Part shown: positions 1 through 9,852 of the stretch, piece after piece
Layout: every line of letters begins with the position of its first letter
Position numbering within the stretch: the first letter of the stretch is position 1
Source of the DNA: Kordiimonas sp. SCSIO 12603
GTDB taxonomy: Bacteria; Pseudomonadota; Alphaproteobacteria; Sphingomonadales; Kordiimonadaceae
Length of the DNA: 64,000 nt
Reading direction: 5' to 3'
NCBI RefSeq assembly: GCF_024398035.1
Contig: NZ_CP073748.1
Span: 3,277,001 to 3,341,000, forward strand
Made by a program: the position numbers and the translations under genes
The notes under the pieces: model-generated
The model's input: the letters and a program-made list of their open reading frames with translations, nothing else
Told to the model about the DNA's origin: nothing
Databases searched by the model: none

Positions 1-862
1 AATATAAAATCGAAAACAGGAACAGCTTCTTGTAGGCTTTTTCATTGCCGCGCCATACATAGAAGGCGAGCACAAGGAACCAAGCGCTAAGTACCGATGT
101 AACCACACCGTATACAGGGCCAGCGAAGCCCATAAAGTAAGGCGCTATAGCACAAGGCACCATCAAAAGGCTGTATAGAAGAATTTGCTTTCTGGTTTCC
201 TTTTCCCCAGCCACGACCGGTAACATAGGCACCCCCACCTTCTCATAATCCTTGTGGATAAAGAGAGAGAGCGCCCAGAAGTGAGGCGGTGTCCAGAGGA
301 AAATAATACCGAAAAGCACAATGCTTTCGATTGTTACGCTATCAGTTACAGCAGCCCAACCAATCATCGGAGGGAATGCACCTGCAGCACCACCAATCAC
401 AATATTCTGTGGGGTACGGCGCTTCAGCCACATTGTGTAAATAACAGCATAAAAGAAAATCGTAAGCGCAAGAAGAATGGCGGATGTTACATTAACAAGC
501 AGCCCCAGAAGAATTACTGAAGCCACTGAAAGTGTAAGACCAAACCCAAGGGCATCACCCGGGGTTACTCTTCCTGCAGGGATTGGGCGCTTAGCTGTCC
601 TATCCATCACCGCATCAATATCGGCATCATACCACATATTGAGGGCGCCAGAGGCTCCCGCACCAATGGCAATCAGCACAATAGCAGCGATTGCGATAAC
701 CGGGTTCATAGAACCAGGAGCCGCAATCAATCCTACAAATGCGGTGAAGATCACAAGTGACATAACACGAGGCTTCAACAATGCGATGAAGTCCCCTGCT
801 TCCGCTTCCTGCCCTGAGGCAGGAAGATCACTTTTAATCGTGGATGTTAGACTATCAGCCAA
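1..862 (-). CDS. ctaB: Protoheme IX farnesyltransferase (heme O synthase), 3' end cut by window
   Basis: Membrane prenyltransferase that adds a farnesyl group to heme b to make heme O, the precursor of heme a for the oxidase encoded upstream. About 287 residues are visible of a family usually near 300, so only the C-terminus is missing. The prenyl-donor motif [15 protein letters not shown] lies near residues 75-89 and several hydrophobic helices follow. No ATG is available: an in-frame TGA sits just upstream, and the best start is TTG at 860-862, preceded by AGGA about nine bases away. It follows coxA by about 20 bases on the same strand, the usual alphaproteobacterial order. Recognised with high confidence; the start is inferred. 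Confidence 0.93.
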   Translation of the reverse strand, partial: MADSLTSTIKSDLPASGQEAEAGDFIALLKPRVMSLVIFTAFVGLIAAPGSMNPVIAIAAIVLIAIGAGASGALNMWYDADIDAVMDRTAKRPIPAGRVTPGDALGFGLTLSVASVILLGLLVNVTSAILLALTIFFYAVIYTMWLKRRTPQNIVIGGAAGAFPPMIGWAAVTDSVTIESIVLFGIIFLWTPPHFWALSLFIHKDYEKVGVPMLPVVAGEKETRKQILLYSLLMVPCAIAPYFMGFAGPVYGVVTSVLSAWFLVLAFYVWRGNEKAYKKLFLFSILY

Positions 863-882
863 CGTTCCAATTCCTACTCAAC

Positions 883-2484
883 TTACTTGATTTTTGGTAG
901 TTCGTTGAACTGGTGGAATGGAGGAGGTGAAGATAGTGTCCACTCAAGCGTAGTAGCACCTTCGCCCCACTGGTTATCCGCCACAGTCTTCTTACGAGAC
1001 AGTGTGATACCCATAACAACCATGAACAATACAACACCAGCAAGCGTTACCAGATAACCGATAGACGAAATGTAGTTCCAGTATGCATACGCATCTGGAT
1101 AATCAACATAACGGCGTGGCATACCCTGCAGACCTAGGAAGTGCTGCGGGAAGAAGATCAGGTTCACACCTACGAATGTTACCCAGAACTGAAGCTTCGC
1201 AAGGAAGTTCGGGTATTCACGACCAGACATTTTACCAACCCAGTAATAGAGGCCAGCGAAGATCGCAAACACTGCACCAAGCGATAGTACATAGTGGAAG
1301 TGAGCAACCACATAGTAAGTATCGTGAAGAACAATATCAGCACCAGCGTTTGAAAGTACAACGCCTGTCACACCACCAACTGTAAACAGAAGGATGAAGG
1401 CAATAGCGTACATCATTGGTACTTCGAAGGTGATGGAACCACCCCACATTGTTGCAATCCAAGAGAAGATTTTCACACCTGTCGGAACCGCAATAACCAT
1501 TGTCGCAGCTACGAAGTAAGCTTTTGTATCTACATCAAGGCCAACTGTGTACATGTGGTGCGCCCACACTACGAAGCCGATGAAACCGATCGCTGCCATC
1601 GCATACGCCATTCCAAGGTAACCGAAAATCGGCTTACGAGAGAATGTAGAAATGATGTGGCTCACGATTCCAAATGCAGGCAGGATCATGATGTATACTT
1701 CAGGGTGACCAAAGAACCAGAACAGGTGCTGGAACAGAATTGGATCACCGCCACCAGCAGGATCAAAGAATGTTGTGCCGAAGTTACGGTCAGTCAGCAA
1801 CATTGTGATCGCGCCTGCTAGTACAGGCAGAGACAGAAGAAGCAAGAATGCAGTGATCAGTACTGACCAAGCAAACAGCGGCATCTTGTGAATTGTCATG
1901 CCCGGAGCACGCATATTGAAAATAGTTGTGATGTAGTTAATCGCACCCATAATCGAAGAAGCACCAGCCACGTGAAGCGAGAAGATCGCTAAGTCCATTG
2001 AAGGACCAGGGTGACCAGTTGTTGATAGTGGTGCATATGCGGTCCAGCCGCCACCGAAACCAGCAGCACCCGGCGCACCTTCTACAACAGTAGAAAGAAG
2101 CAGCAGAATAAACGCTGGAGGCATAAGCCAGAAAGAAATGTTATTCATGCGAGGAAACGCCATATCTGGCGCACCAATCATTAGCGGTACGAAATAGTTA
2201 CCAAAGCCACCAATCAGAGCAGGCATAACCATGAAGAATACCATGATAAGGCCGTGACCAGTTGTCAGCACGTTAAACATGTGACGCGCTTCTTCTTCAG
2301 AGATGCCTAGAACGCTAGGAAGGAACTGAACGCCCGGCTCCATAAGCTCCATACGCATCAGACCGGACATAGCAAAGCCGATCACGCCCGCAAAAAATGC
2401 GAACCATAGATACATCACACCGATGTCTTTGTGGTTGGTGGAAAGTACCCACCGCTTCCACCCAGTTGGGTCTGCGTGTGCCAT
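883..2484 (-). CDS. coxA: Cytochrome c oxidase subunit I (aa3 type)
   Basis: Catalytic subunit of the terminal oxidase: takes electrons from subunit II, reduces oxygen to water and pumps protons across the inner membrane. The 533-residue length and about twelve membrane helices are typical. Ligand residues are readable: His77 and His397 for the low-spin heme, His395 for heme a3, and His260, His309 and His310 for CuB, with the cross-linked Tyr264 in HPEVY. Glu262 of the D-channel is present. It lies 12 bases after coxB and just before ctaB, so all three are probably one transcript. Nothing unusual was seen. Confidence 0.98.
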   Translation of the reverse strand: MAHADPTGWKRWVLSTNHKDIGVMYLWFAFFAGVIGFAMSGLMRMELMEPGVQFLPSVLGISEEEARHMFNVLTTGHGLIMVFFMVMPALIGGFGNYFVPLMIGAPDMAFPRMNNISFWLMPPAFILLLLSTVVEGAPGAAGFGGGWTAYAPLSTTGHPGPSMDLAIFSLHVAGASSIMGAINYITTIFNMRAPGMTIHKMPLFAWSVLITAFLLLLSLPVLAGAITMLLTDRNFGTTFFDPAGGGDPILFQHLFWFFGHPEVYIMILPAFGIVSHIISTFSRKPIFGYLGMAYAMAAIGFIGFVVWAHHMYTVGLDVDTKAYFVAATMVIAVPTGVKIFSWIATMWGGSITFEVPMMYAIAFILLFTVGGVTGVVLSNAGADIVLHDTYYVVAHFHYVLSLGAVFAIFAGLYYWVGKMSGREYPNFLAKLQFWVTFVGVNLIFFPQHFLGLQGMPRRYVDYPDAYAYWNYISSIGYLVTLAGVVLFMVVMGITLSRKKTVADNQWGEGATTLEWTLSSPPPFHQFNELPKIK

Positions 2485-2496
2485 TACTTTCTCTCC

Positions 2497-3387
2497 TTAG
2501 CGACCAAGCTGTGTAGTAGCAGCGTCAGCATAGTTTAGCTTCGCTAGCTCTACCCACTTGGCAAAATCTTCTTTTGAAACAACTTCTACTGCGATCGGCA
2601 TGTAAGCGTGGTCTTTACCACATAGCTCTGAACACTGACCGTAGTATGTACCAACATGGTCTACTTCGAACCAAGTTTCGTTCAAACGGCCTGGTACAGC
2701 ATCAAGCTTCACACCAAACGCTGGAACAGTCCAAGCGTGGATCACATCAGAACCGGTAAGCTGAACCTTGATCTTCGTATTCACAGGAACAACCAGACGG
2801 TTATCTGTATCAAGAAGACGTGCGTTCAGTTTTGCTGGACGGCCTAGGAATGCAGAAAGATCTCGTTCGTATGTTGCGCGCTCATCAGCATTTTTAAATG
2901 CACTGTCAGGCACAAGTAGAGATGTGAACTCAATATCGCCATGATCCGGGTAAGAATAAGTCCAGTTCCACTGGTTACCTGTCACCTTGATCGCAAACTC
3001 TGTCTCAGGAACAACGTCCTGATAATAAAGAAGCGGTAGTGAAGTTGCACCGATCACCGCAAGGATAATGATTGGAACGCCAGTCCAGATAATTTCAATC
3101 ACTGTGTTGTGACTTACTTTAGATGGATTTGGGTTCGCTTTCGCACGGTAACGGAACATTACATAGAACATCAGCGCAAACACAAAGATTGTGATTACAG
3201 TGATGATCCAAAGAAGTTCCATGTTAAACGCACCAACCTTAGCGGCCTGCTCGTTTGCAGCTTCCTGAAGCCACAGCCCCTTCTCGTGAGGTTGACCAAG
3301 CGGCCCCTCAGCCAAGGCGCTAACCGTAAAACCGATCATAGCTGTGAATGCAGCCATCAAACCGGCGGTAAGCCTTTTAACGCTCAT
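2497..3387 (-). CDS. coxB: Cytochrome c oxidase subunit II
   Basis: Carries the CuA centre that accepts electrons from cytochrome c and passes them to subunit I. Residues 1-27 form a signal peptide ending in ALA; two membrane helices follow near 55-77 and 98-120, then the periplasmic cupredoxin domain. The CuA ligands are visible: His217, Cys252, Glu254, Cys256, His260 and Met263. The aromatic patch QWNWTYSY near 139-146 is the expected electron entry region. First gene of the cox cluster, divergent from tldD. No C-terminal cytochrome c domain is present. Confidence 0.98.
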   Translation of the reverse strand: MSVKRLTAGLMAAFTAMIGFTVSALAEGPLGQPHEKGLWLQEAANEQAAKVGAFNMELLWIITVITIFVFALMFYVMFRYRAKANPNPSKVSHNTVIEIIWTGVPIIILAVIGATSLPLLYYQDVVPETEFAIKVTGNQWNWTYSYPDHGDIEFTSLLVPDSAFKNADERATYERDLSAFLGRPAKLNARLLDTDNRLVVPVNTKIKVQLTGSDVIHAWTVPAFGVKLDAVPGRLNETWFEVDHVGTYYGQCSELCGKDHAYMPIAVEVVSKEDFAKWVELAKLNYADAATTQLGR

Positions 3388-3709
3388 AGTTCTGCTTTCC
3401 TTTTATTTCCTACCCCTAACACGGGCACCCTGCAGACAACCTACCCTGAAGTCTACCGGGGACCAGCTGCTCTGACAAAACCCCTAAAGGTCCTCACAGC
3501 TGGCATAATGAACCGTCGTTATAACGACACGTTGTCGCAGGCTCAAGCCTGAGAGCACTGTTACGGACATTTTTCTGCCAAAAATGTTAAAATTTCTATT
3601 CAAACGCTTGTTTTGTATGCGCAAGAGTACCATGCTTACGTATAGATAACAGCTTGGTTTGCGTCTTTTTGTCGCACAAAAGCTTGTAAAAAGATCACGG
3701 AGTACAGCC
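3388..3709. other. Divergent intergenic region coxB/tldD
   Basis: This 322-base gap must hold the promoters of the leftward cox genes and the rightward tldD. The clearest element is an inverted repeat at 3567-3587 (annotated separately). A second short one, CAGGCT-CA-AGCCTG, lies near 3539-3552. No RNA gene or convincing small ORF was seen. Confidence 0.6.
3567..3587. promoter_or_regulatory. Inverted repeat in the cox/tldD divergent promoter
   Basis: Perfect 8-base arms ACATTTTT (3567-3574) and AAAAATGT (3580-3587) around CTGCC. It has the size of a dimeric repressor or activator site. There are no more than three T residues after either arm, so a terminator is less likely. The function is inferred only. 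Confidence 0.35.
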
Positions 3710-5143
3710 ATGACCGATGCCCCTGCATCGCTTAATTTCTTTTTTGAGCAATCAGAACTTGATGAAAAACGTACAGAATCTCTCGTTTCTGAAGCTTTAT
3801 CCGGTATGGATGACGGGGAAATTTATCTCGAATCCACTCAATCAGAATCATTTTCATACGATGATGGGCGCCTGAAGGCGGCTTCTTTTGATTCGAGTCA
3901 AGGATTTGGGCTTAGGGCCGTAGCAGACGAATCAACTGGCTATGCACATTCAAATGAACTTTCGGAAGCCGCTATTAAACGTGCGGCAAACACTGTTCGT
4001 GCAGTAAAAAGCGGCCATGATGGCAGTATGAGCCTTGCTCCAGCGCGTACTAACAAACAGCTTTACACAGACGAAAACCCGCTTGGCGGCATTTCGTTTG
4101 ACCGTAAAGTAAAACTTCTTGAAGAAATTGATGAATATGCTCGCGCACAAGATGACCGGATCAGACAGGTAAGTGCCTCTATTCTTGGTAGCTGGCAAGC
4201 TGTAGAAATCATCCGTGCCGATGGTCACCGCGTCAGAGATATCCGCCCACTGGTACGGTTGAACGTCTCTGTAGTGCTTGGTGAAGGCGATAGACAAGAA
4301 GCCGGTAATGAAGGTGCCGGTGGCAGACAATCTTATGATTTCCTTTTTGATGAAGCGCACTGGCAGGCACAAGTGAACGAGGCTATTCGCCAAGCTAATG
4401 TAAACCTTGAAAGCGTTGACGCACCCGCTGGTGAAATGACTGTTGTTCTTGGCCCTGGCTGGCCCGGCGTGCTTCTTCATGAAGCTGTAGGCCATGGCCT
4501 TGAAGGTGATTTCAATAGAAAGAAGACATCCGCATTCGCTGGTCTTATGGGTGAACGTGTTGCAGCCCCCGGTATCACTGTTGTTGATGACGGTACTATT
4601 GATAGCCGCAGAGGTTCACTGTCAGTTGATGATGAAGGCACACCAACGGAACGTACTGTTCTGATCGAAGACGGCATTCTAAAAGGCTACATGCAGGACC
4701 GCCTGAACGCACGCCTCATGGGCATGACCCCAACTGGTAATGGCCGCAGGCAGAGTTTCGCGCATGCGCCAATGCCTCGTATGACGAACACCTTCATGAT
4801 GGCAGGCGATAAAGACCCAGCTGAAATTTTGGCTAGTGTAGATGACGGTCTTTACGCAGTGAATTTTGGTGGCGGCCAAGTTGATATCACATCAGGTAAG
4901 TTTGTATTCAGCTGTACGGAAGCATACCGTGTACGTGGCGGCAAAATTGCCGAACCTGTAAAAGGTGCCACGCTTATTGGCAGTGGCCCTGAGGTACTAA
5001 AACATGTTTCCATGATCGGTAATGATCTGAAACTGGATAATGGCGTTGGCACTTGTGGTAAGGGCGGACAAACAGTCCCTGCTGGTGTGGGGCAACCTAC
5101 CCTGAAAATTGACGGCCTAACTGTAGGCGGCACTGCAGGTTAA
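3710..5143 (+). CDS. tldD: Metalloprotease TldD
   Basis: TldD works with TldE/PmbA as a heterodimeric zinc protease that degrades unfolded peptides and matures some modified peptides and toxin/antitoxin proteins. The zinc motif HEAVGH is seen at His257-Glu258...His262, matching the family's HExxxH. With ATG 3710 the protein is 477 residues, close to the usual 480. An upstream in-frame start at 3659 would add 17 basic residues, but ATG 3710 has a better ribosome site (ACGGAG about six bases away) and fits family length. It lies divergent to coxB, a common alphaproteobacterial neighbourhood. The partner gene is not in the window. Confidence 0.95.
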   Translation: MTDAPASLNFFFEQSELDEKRTESLVSEALSGMDDGEIYLESTQSESFSYDDGRLKAASFDSSQGFGLRAVADESTGYAHSNELSEAAIKRAANTVRAVKSGHDGSMSLAPARTNKQLYTDENPLGGISFDRKVKLLEEIDEYARAQDDRIRQVSASILGSWQAVEIIRADGHRVRDIRPLVRLNVSVVLGEGDRQEAGNEGAGGRQSYDFLFDEAHWQAQVNEAIRQANVNLESVDAPAGEMTVVLGPGWPGVLLHEAVGHGLEGDFNRKKTSAFAGLMGERVAAPGITVVDDGTIDSRRGSLSVDDEGTPTERTVLIEDGILKGYMQDRLNARLMGMTPTGNGRRQSFAHAPMPRMTNTFMMAGDKDPAEILASVDDGLYAVNFGGGQVDITSGKFVFSCTEAYRVRGGKIAEPVKGATLIGSGPEVLKHVSMIGNDLKLDNGVGTCGKGGQTVPAGVGQPTLKIDGLTVGGTAG

Positions 5144-5198
5144 CAAAAACTAAGCCTGATGTGCTTTTCCCGCGCATCAGGCCCCTCTGCCAACTGCT

Positions 5199-5777
5199 TC
5201 AATCCGGTTGTGGCACCCCTGCACCGATATCCACATATTCATGTAAGTTCGCAAGCGCAACGGTGTGTTTAGGCTGCTCAAAGAAGGCAGGCCTCTGCCC
5301 CATAGCGGGGGTAACGCATATTGTCATCACTTGCATTGGCTTCGATCCATCTTCACTTGCCATGATGGGCAGTGAGATACCAATAGCATAATCCTGAAAT
5401 GTATTTTGCTTGCGGTTAGTCCACAGCTGCACATCTTGAGTAGTCCATACTGCAGCACAAGGCTTATTAGCGATATTCATGAAACGTTTAGCGCGCAATT
5501 CTCTAAGCTTGGCTTCTGTTACATCAAGGTAATTTTGCCCTGTGTAATCAGCGCCCAGAAAATCCATGTATAAACTGGGGAAATATCTAATACGAACTTC
5601 TTCATAAGAAATAACGTCAAGCAATAGAAGACAATCAAGATACTGGCTGATATCTCTTAAGTTCACGTTTTTTCTCAACGGCAGCAACTCATTACCTGCC
5701 CACTTTCTCCAAGTAGACAATATATGACGAAGTTCTGTACTTTCTGCGAATGCAGGTAATCCTATCTGAAGTTCCAT
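5199..5777 (-). CDS. PAS_5-like sensory/hypothetical protein, first copy
   Basis: A 192-residue soluble protein resembling the alphaproteobacterial PAS_5 (DUF1457) family: a helix with LRHILSTWRKW, then NLRDISQYLDCLLLLDV, a YTGQNYL turn, and a core ending in CAAVWTT. PAS_5 proteins are thought to sense small ligands, but their roles are mostly unknown. A GTG at 5801 would add eight residues, but ATG 5777 has GGTGAG nine bases upstream and lines up with the start of the neighbouring paralogue (5861-6424). The two are clearly homologous along their whole length. No output domain is attached. Confidence 0.75.
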   Translation of the reverse strand: MELQIGLPAFAESTELRHILSTWRKWAGNELLPLRKNVNLRDISQYLDCLLLLDVISYEEVRIRYFPSLYMDFLGADYTGQNYLDVTEAKLRELRAKRFMNIANKPCAAVWTTQDVQLWTNRKQNTFQDYAIGISLPIMASEDGSKPMQVMTICVTPAMGQRPAFFEQPKHTVALANLHEYVDIGAGVPQPD

Positions 5778-5860
5778 TGCAATACGCTCACCGCTTTTCA
5801 CTTTTGTCTTTAAAGTATATAAATCAAATCTCTTTTTAAGCGTGTCTTATCTTCCATCAC

Positions 5861-6424
5861 TCAAGATACAGTCTGGGGCACACCAGCGCCAATATCCACA
5901 TACATATGATTATTTGCTACTGTAACATTTGCAATTGGCTGATCCGAAAAAGATGGTCGTTCACGACCAGCAAGAGGGAAGCATACCTGCAACATTTGCA
6001 TAGGCTTCAATCCCTTTTCACAAGCGATGATTGGAACCGATAAGCCTACCGTATACTCTTGCATCTTTCCTTCATGCTTACCAAGAGTAGTCCAAACGGC
6101 AGCACATGGGTGTGACACAACATTCATCATACGCGCTGCACGCATTTCCCTTAGAGCTGGCTCGGTTACTTCCAGATAATTTCTGCCCGTATAATCGGCA
6201 CCGAAATAATCCATATATAAACTGGCAAAATACCGAATATTAATCTCGGCATGGGAAATCACGTCAAACAACATGACACAATCAAGATACTTACTAATAT
6301 CCCTGAGGTTCATCTGCTCCCGGTTGGGAACAGTTTTTCCGTCTGCCCACTTATACCAAATAGCGAGCAATTCTCTGATTTCATCTCGATCTGCAAATGC
6401 TGGTAGGTCTGCCTGAAACCCCAT
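5861..6424 (-). CDS. PAS_5-like sensory/hypothetical protein, second copy
   Basis: A 187-residue protein colinear with the preceding 5199-5777 product; shared blocks include NLRDIS.YLDC, RYF.SLYMD, GADYTG.NYLEVTE and HPCAAVWTT/KPCAAVWTT. It belongs to the same PAS_5-like family. Start ATG 6424 is chosen because GGGGAG lies eight bases upstream; the GTG at 6433 has the purine run directly against it. The 83-base gap between the copies suggests a tandem duplication in one transcription unit. Ligand and partner are unknown. Confidence 0.75.
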   Translation of the reverse strand: MGFQADLPAFADRDEIRELLAIWYKWADGKTVPNREQMNLRDISKYLDCVMLFDVISHAEINIRYFASLYMDYFGADYTGRNYLEVTEPALREMRAARMMNVVSHPCAAVWTTLGKHEGKMQEYTVGLSVPIIACEKGLKPMQMLQVCFPLAGRERPSFSDQPIANVTVANNHMYVDIGAGVPQTVS

Positions 6425-6510
6425 TGCCTGCACTCCCCCTGACGTAACGTCTTAAACCGTACAAAAAGCTAAGTAAGGCATCAAAGGAATTTTGCAAACT
6501 TTGCTAATAA

Positions 6511-6533
6511 AAAAGCAGCCCGAAGGCTGCTTT
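6511..6533 (-). terminator. Rho-independent terminator of scoAB
   Basis: Stem GCAGCC (6515-6520) / GGCTGC (6525-6530) with a four-base loop. Read on the minus strand it is followed by TTTTTTATTAG, directly downstream of the scoB stop. Confidence 0.85.
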
Positions 6534-6558
6534 CTTCATTCAGAAGCATATTACAAAG

Positions 6559-7185
6559 TTAAACGATAGTCGCTTCGGTCGCGGCTTTAACTTCATCCAG
6601 CGTTACCTCTGGAGCAAGCTCAACAACTTTAAGGCCACCTTCAACCACATCAAAGACACCAAAGTTTGTAATGATACGGTCTACAACACCTGTACCTGTG
6701 AGCGGCAGTGAACATGCCTTCAGCAGTTTGGTTTCACCTTTTTTGTTGGTGTGATCCATAATCACAACAACACGCTTCACACCGGCAACAAGATCCATGG
6801 CACCACCCATGCCCTTCACCATTTTGCCTGGGATCATCCAGTTTGCGAGGTCGCCATTTTCAGCAACTTCCATCGCACCAAGGATAGAGAGGTCGATATG
6901 GCCACCGCGGATCATTGCAAAACTATCCGCAGATGAAAAATAGCTAGAAGTATCAAGCTCGGTAATTGTTTGCTTCCCTGCGTTAATCAGGTCGGCATCC
7001 ACTTCATCTTCATATGGGAATGGTCCCATACCCAGCATACCGTTTTCCGATTGAAGCGTTACATTCACACCTGCAGGAATATAGTTCGCTACGAGCGTTG
7101 GAATACCAATACCCAGATTCACATAAAAGCCGTCCTGCAGTTCCTGTGCAGCCCGAGCAGCCATTTGGTTACGATCCCAAGCCAT
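6559..7185 (-). CDS. scoB: 3-oxoacid CoA-transferase subunit B
   Basis: Beta subunit of a succinyl-CoA:3-ketoacid (or acetoacetate) CoA-transferase, which activates acetoacetate for catabolism to acetyl-CoA. The catalytic glutamate is in the SENG motif, Glu47, followed by GMLGMGPFP. Length 208 is typical. The ATG overlaps the scoA stop by one base (TAATG), so the two are translationally coupled, and a terminator follows at 6511-6533. The exact acyl donor cannot be told from sequence. Confidence 0.95.
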   Translation of the reverse strand: MAWDRNQMAARAAQELQDGFYVNLGIGIPTLVANYIPAGVNVTLQSENGMLGMGPFPYEDEVDADLINAGKQTITELDTSSYFSSADSFAMIRGGHIDLSILGAMEVAENGDLANWMIPGKMVKGMGGAMDLVAGVKRVVVIMDHTNKKGETKLLKACSLPLTGTGVVDRIITNFGVFDVVEGGLKVVELAPEVTLDEVKAATEATIV

Positions 7186-7889
7186 TATGCTGTCTCCCTC
7201 TCGCGAACGGTGCGCTGTTCAATACGCTTTTCGTGGTTCCCCTTGATAAGACGCTGCACGTAAATACCTGGCGTGTGGATATGATTCGGATCAAGCTCAC
7301 CCGCTTCCACAATCTCTTCCACCTCAACAACAGTGATTTTACCAGCTGTTGCCATCATTGGGTTAAAGTTACGAGCCGTTTTCCGGTAAACAAGGTTACC
7401 TTCCGTATCTGCTTTCCAGGCCTTCACAATAGAAACATCGGCAACAAGACCTGTTTCCATGATGAATGTTTCACCACCAAAATCCCGGTGGTCTTTACCT
7501 TCGGCAATCACAGTACCTACACCCGTTTTTGTATAAAAACCGGGGATACCTGCACCGCCAGCACGAATACGCTCTGCAAGCGTACCCTGCGGGTTAAACT
7601 CAAGCTCAAGTTCACCTTCCAGATACTGGCGTTCAAATTCTTTGTTTTCGCCCACATACGAGCTGATCATTTTCTTGATCTGTTTGGCATCAAGCAACAC
7701 GCCAAGACCAAAACCGTCCACACCACAGTTATTTGAAATAACTGTAAGATCTTTGGCACCATCTTTATGAATTGCCGTAATCAGGTTTTCCGGAATACCG
7801 CACAGGCCAAAACCACCTGCCATTATAGTCATGCCATCAAAAAGCAGACCTTCAAGTGCACTTTCTGCACTATCGTAAATCTTCCGCAT
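7185..7889 (-). CDS. scoA: 3-oxoacid CoA-transferase subunit A
   Basis: Alpha subunit that pairs with the scoB product. The glycine-rich CoA-binding segment [10 protein letters not shown] lies near residues 25-34, and 234 residues is the normal length. First gene of a two-gene operon; a palindromic operator candidate is centred about 78 bases upstream of the ATG at 7958-7975. Confidence 0.95.
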   Translation of the reverse strand: MRKIYDSAESALEGLLFDGMTIMAGGFGLCGIPENLITAIHKDGAKDLTVISNNCGVDGFGLGVLLDAKQIKKMISSYVGENKEFERQYLEGELELEFNPQGTLAERIRAGGAGIPGFYTKTGVGTVIAEGKDHRDFGGETFIMETGLVADVSIVKAWKADTEGNLVYRKTARNFNPMMATAGKITVVEVEEIVEAGELDPNHIHTPGIYVQRLIKGNHEKRIEQRTVRERETA

Positions 7890-7957
7890 TGGTGTCTCCC
7901 AATCAAATGAGCCGAAAACACACGCTCACACGCGCTGAAGGTTGAAATATCGATTAA

Positions 7958-7975
7958 TAGTTACATGTGCAACTA
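7958..7975. promoter_or_regulatory. Palindromic operator candidate upstream of scoAB
   Basis: TAGTTACATGTGCAACTA is an 18-base palindrome with seven of nine base pairs symmetric, and its arms read TAGTT(A/G)CA. Its size and TTGCA-type arms resemble MarR-family operators. It sits between scoA and the rightward gene at 8090, so it could control either. The family assignment is inference. Confidence 0.4.
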
Positions 7976-8089
7976 ATATTTCTGTGTTCGATATAGATTA
8001 CCTTTTATGTTGCCCTGTTGAAGCCACAATATGTGCATACTATATATAGAAGATATCTATAATAAAATGACTGCGACAGGAGAAACCCC

Positions 8090-8359
8090 ATGATGCGCAT
8101 TATGTGCCGAATAATCGGTGGAGCGCTCTGCTTTTTCGGTGTGATTGGTATGTTAACACCAATCCCATTTGGTTTGATTTTATTTGTTATCGGCCTAATG
8201 TTCCTGATCCCGAGCACCCCCTCTGCTGCACGTGGTGTTCGCTGGGCGCGCACAAAAGTGGGCATCTTTGACCGCGCAATGACTGCGATCACTAATCGAG
8301 CGCCTATGCCGTACCGCCGGGTTCTTCGCCAAACAGAAATCAATAGCTACGATTGGTAG
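8090..8359 (+). CDS. Small two-helix membrane protein (PGPGW-like)
   Basis: An 89-residue protein with two adjacent membrane helices (about 5-22 and 26-44) linked by a short PIPFG turn, then a basic cytoplasmic tail. The layout resembles the PGPGW family of small transmembrane proteins, whose function is unknown. A similar protein is encoded at 16089-16382, sharing P.P.GLIL.V.G and the tail P..R..LR.T(E/D). AGGAGA seven bases before ATG supports the start. Confidence 0.7.
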   Translation: MMRIMCRIIGGALCFFGVIGMLTPIPFGLILFVIGLMFLIPSTPSAARGVRWARTKVGIFDRAMTAITNRAPMPYRRVLRQTEINSYDW

Positions 8360-8375
8360 CCCAAATCCGGGCTAC
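8356..8375. terminator. Hairpin between convergent genes
   Basis: GTAGCCC (8356-8362) / GGGCTAC (8369-8375) with a six-base loop; the left arm contains the TAG stop of the upstream gene. The U-tract is weak, so it may act in both directions for the genes ending at 8359 and 8382. Confidence 0.5.
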
Positions 8376-8381
8376 TAGAAT

Positions 8382-9656
8382 TTACTTAAGAGCTGCCAGC
8401 TTTTCTTGCAGTTCGTTTAAGCGTTCGTCTTTTTTATCTTTGGCTAGATCAACTGCACGTTCATACATTTTCTTTGCCTGCCCTGTGCGCTCAGCCGCGG
8501 CATAGGCCTCCCCCAAGCCAGCATAAGCGCCAACTGAAGATGGGAAGCGTGCAACAAGCCTTTCATACATTTTCACAGCAGCTCTAGCTTTGCCGTGTTT
8601 CAGATAGAATTGTGCATAGGCATTGATCCAATATGCCCGTTGGCGTGCAAAATACCGATCAAAGTTCGCACGCAGGCGGTCCATCAAGGCTACATCATCA
8701 TTCTGCATAGCAATACGTGCCATCCAGAAAATTCCATCCTCTGATACATCTTTTGAAACGCCGTATTTGTCACCACGAGCTCGGTAAAAACGTTTCACGC
8801 CTTCAAGACCACCAAACGCCTTAAATTCTTCCATGGTTTTGAAAATAGGGTCGCCATAATCAGCAAAGCGCTTTCTAAGGCCAGAGTATAAAAGCACATG
8901 CGGCGTTGTAATGTGCTCTTCTCCTGTCGTTTCGGTAAAGTGCCATTCAAGATTTGAAGGTGCACTCTCTTCCAAAACTCCAGCAAGAGCTTGGGTACCT
9001 TCAATCACAGGGCTTTCGGTCGTATCCGCACCAAACGAAAGGAATTTATTTTGCTCAAATGCTTCAAGTTCAGCAAGTAATTGAGCCGATGTTTTACCTG
9101 TATAAGATTCGTAATTTGCCACAGGGAACGGGCTTGAGGTAATCGCTGCCTCAAAGGTATCAGGCGCCTTAAGAAGAGCATGAATGGCAAAGCCACCTGT
9201 ATATGCCCATCCTGCAAGCGTGTTACCTCCTCGAGTTCGGTAATTACTTTCCACATAGGGAACCGCCGTTTCTTTCAGAAAAGCCAATACATTTTCTGAA
9301 GTTTCCGAGCCCGCAAAATAACGGCTGTTTTGCTGATCTGAATGCGGCACGCCTACAATAATAAGCTCAGGAATAAACCCCTTTGAAGAAAGCCTGTTTA
9401 CAAAACTTACGGCGTGCTGGAACTGCCACTGCCCATCAAGCACATAGAGTACAGGATAGCTTCTTTCTTCTTCCTGTTCATAACTTGCTGGTAATGCAAT
9501 TTGCAAAGCCTGCTCTTTTTCAAGATACGGTGACTGAAACATATATTGCTGCCCAATCACAATATCCTGTGCTGTTACACTAGTAGCCTCTTGAGCTTGT
9601 ACTCCACATGTCATTATCGCCACTGCACACACTGCGCTTTTAAGACAGAATTTCAT
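8382..9656 (-). CDS. Secreted esterase-like alpha/beta hydrolase with C-terminal TPR repeats, nucleophile missing
   Basis: A 424-residue protein with a signal peptide (cleavage after VQAQ near 22), an alpha/beta-hydrolase domain of the putative esterase (PF00756) type with PVLYVLDG near 68-75, and about two TPR-like helical repeats after residue 330. In active members the nucleophile elbow is GxSxGG. Here the matching stretch is GWAYTGG at 149-155, with no serine at the expected place, so the domain may be inactive or use another residue. It is a single gene convergent with the small membrane protein at 8090. Substrate unknown. Confidence 0.8.
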   Translation of the reverse strand: MKFCLKSAVCAVAIMTCGVQAQEATSVTAQDIVIGQQYMFQSPYLEKEQALQIALPASYEQEEERSYPVLYVLDGQWQFQHAVSFVNRLSSKGFIPELIIVGVPHSDQQNSRYFAGSETSENVLAFLKETAVPYVESNYRTRGGNTLAGWAYTGGFAIHALLKAPDTFEAAITSSPFPVANYESYTGKTSAQLLAELEAFEQNKFLSFGADTTESPVIEGTQALAGVLEESAPSNLEWHFTETTGEEHITTPHVLLYSGLRKRFADYGDPIFKTMEEFKAFGGLEGVKRFYRARGDKYGVSKDVSEDGIFWMARIAMQNDDVALMDRLRANFDRYFARQRAYWINAYAQFYLKHGKARAAVKMYERLVARFPSSVGAYAGLGEAYAAAERTGQAKKMYERAVDLAKDKKDERLNELQEKLAALK

Positions 9657-9852
9657 CGGTTTCTCCCCCTAAAGAATGGGAAGGAACCTATGATATCCTC
9701 CGGAGTACCGCAATTAATCTGCGGCAAAATGAATAAACGCACGTTTCACCGCAATATATACCTATCGTTTAAGGGTATAAACCATGCCCATACTGACATT
9801 TTTTGTCATCTTCACGTTTTATGACATAGTGCATCAAGGCGAGGAGATGACA

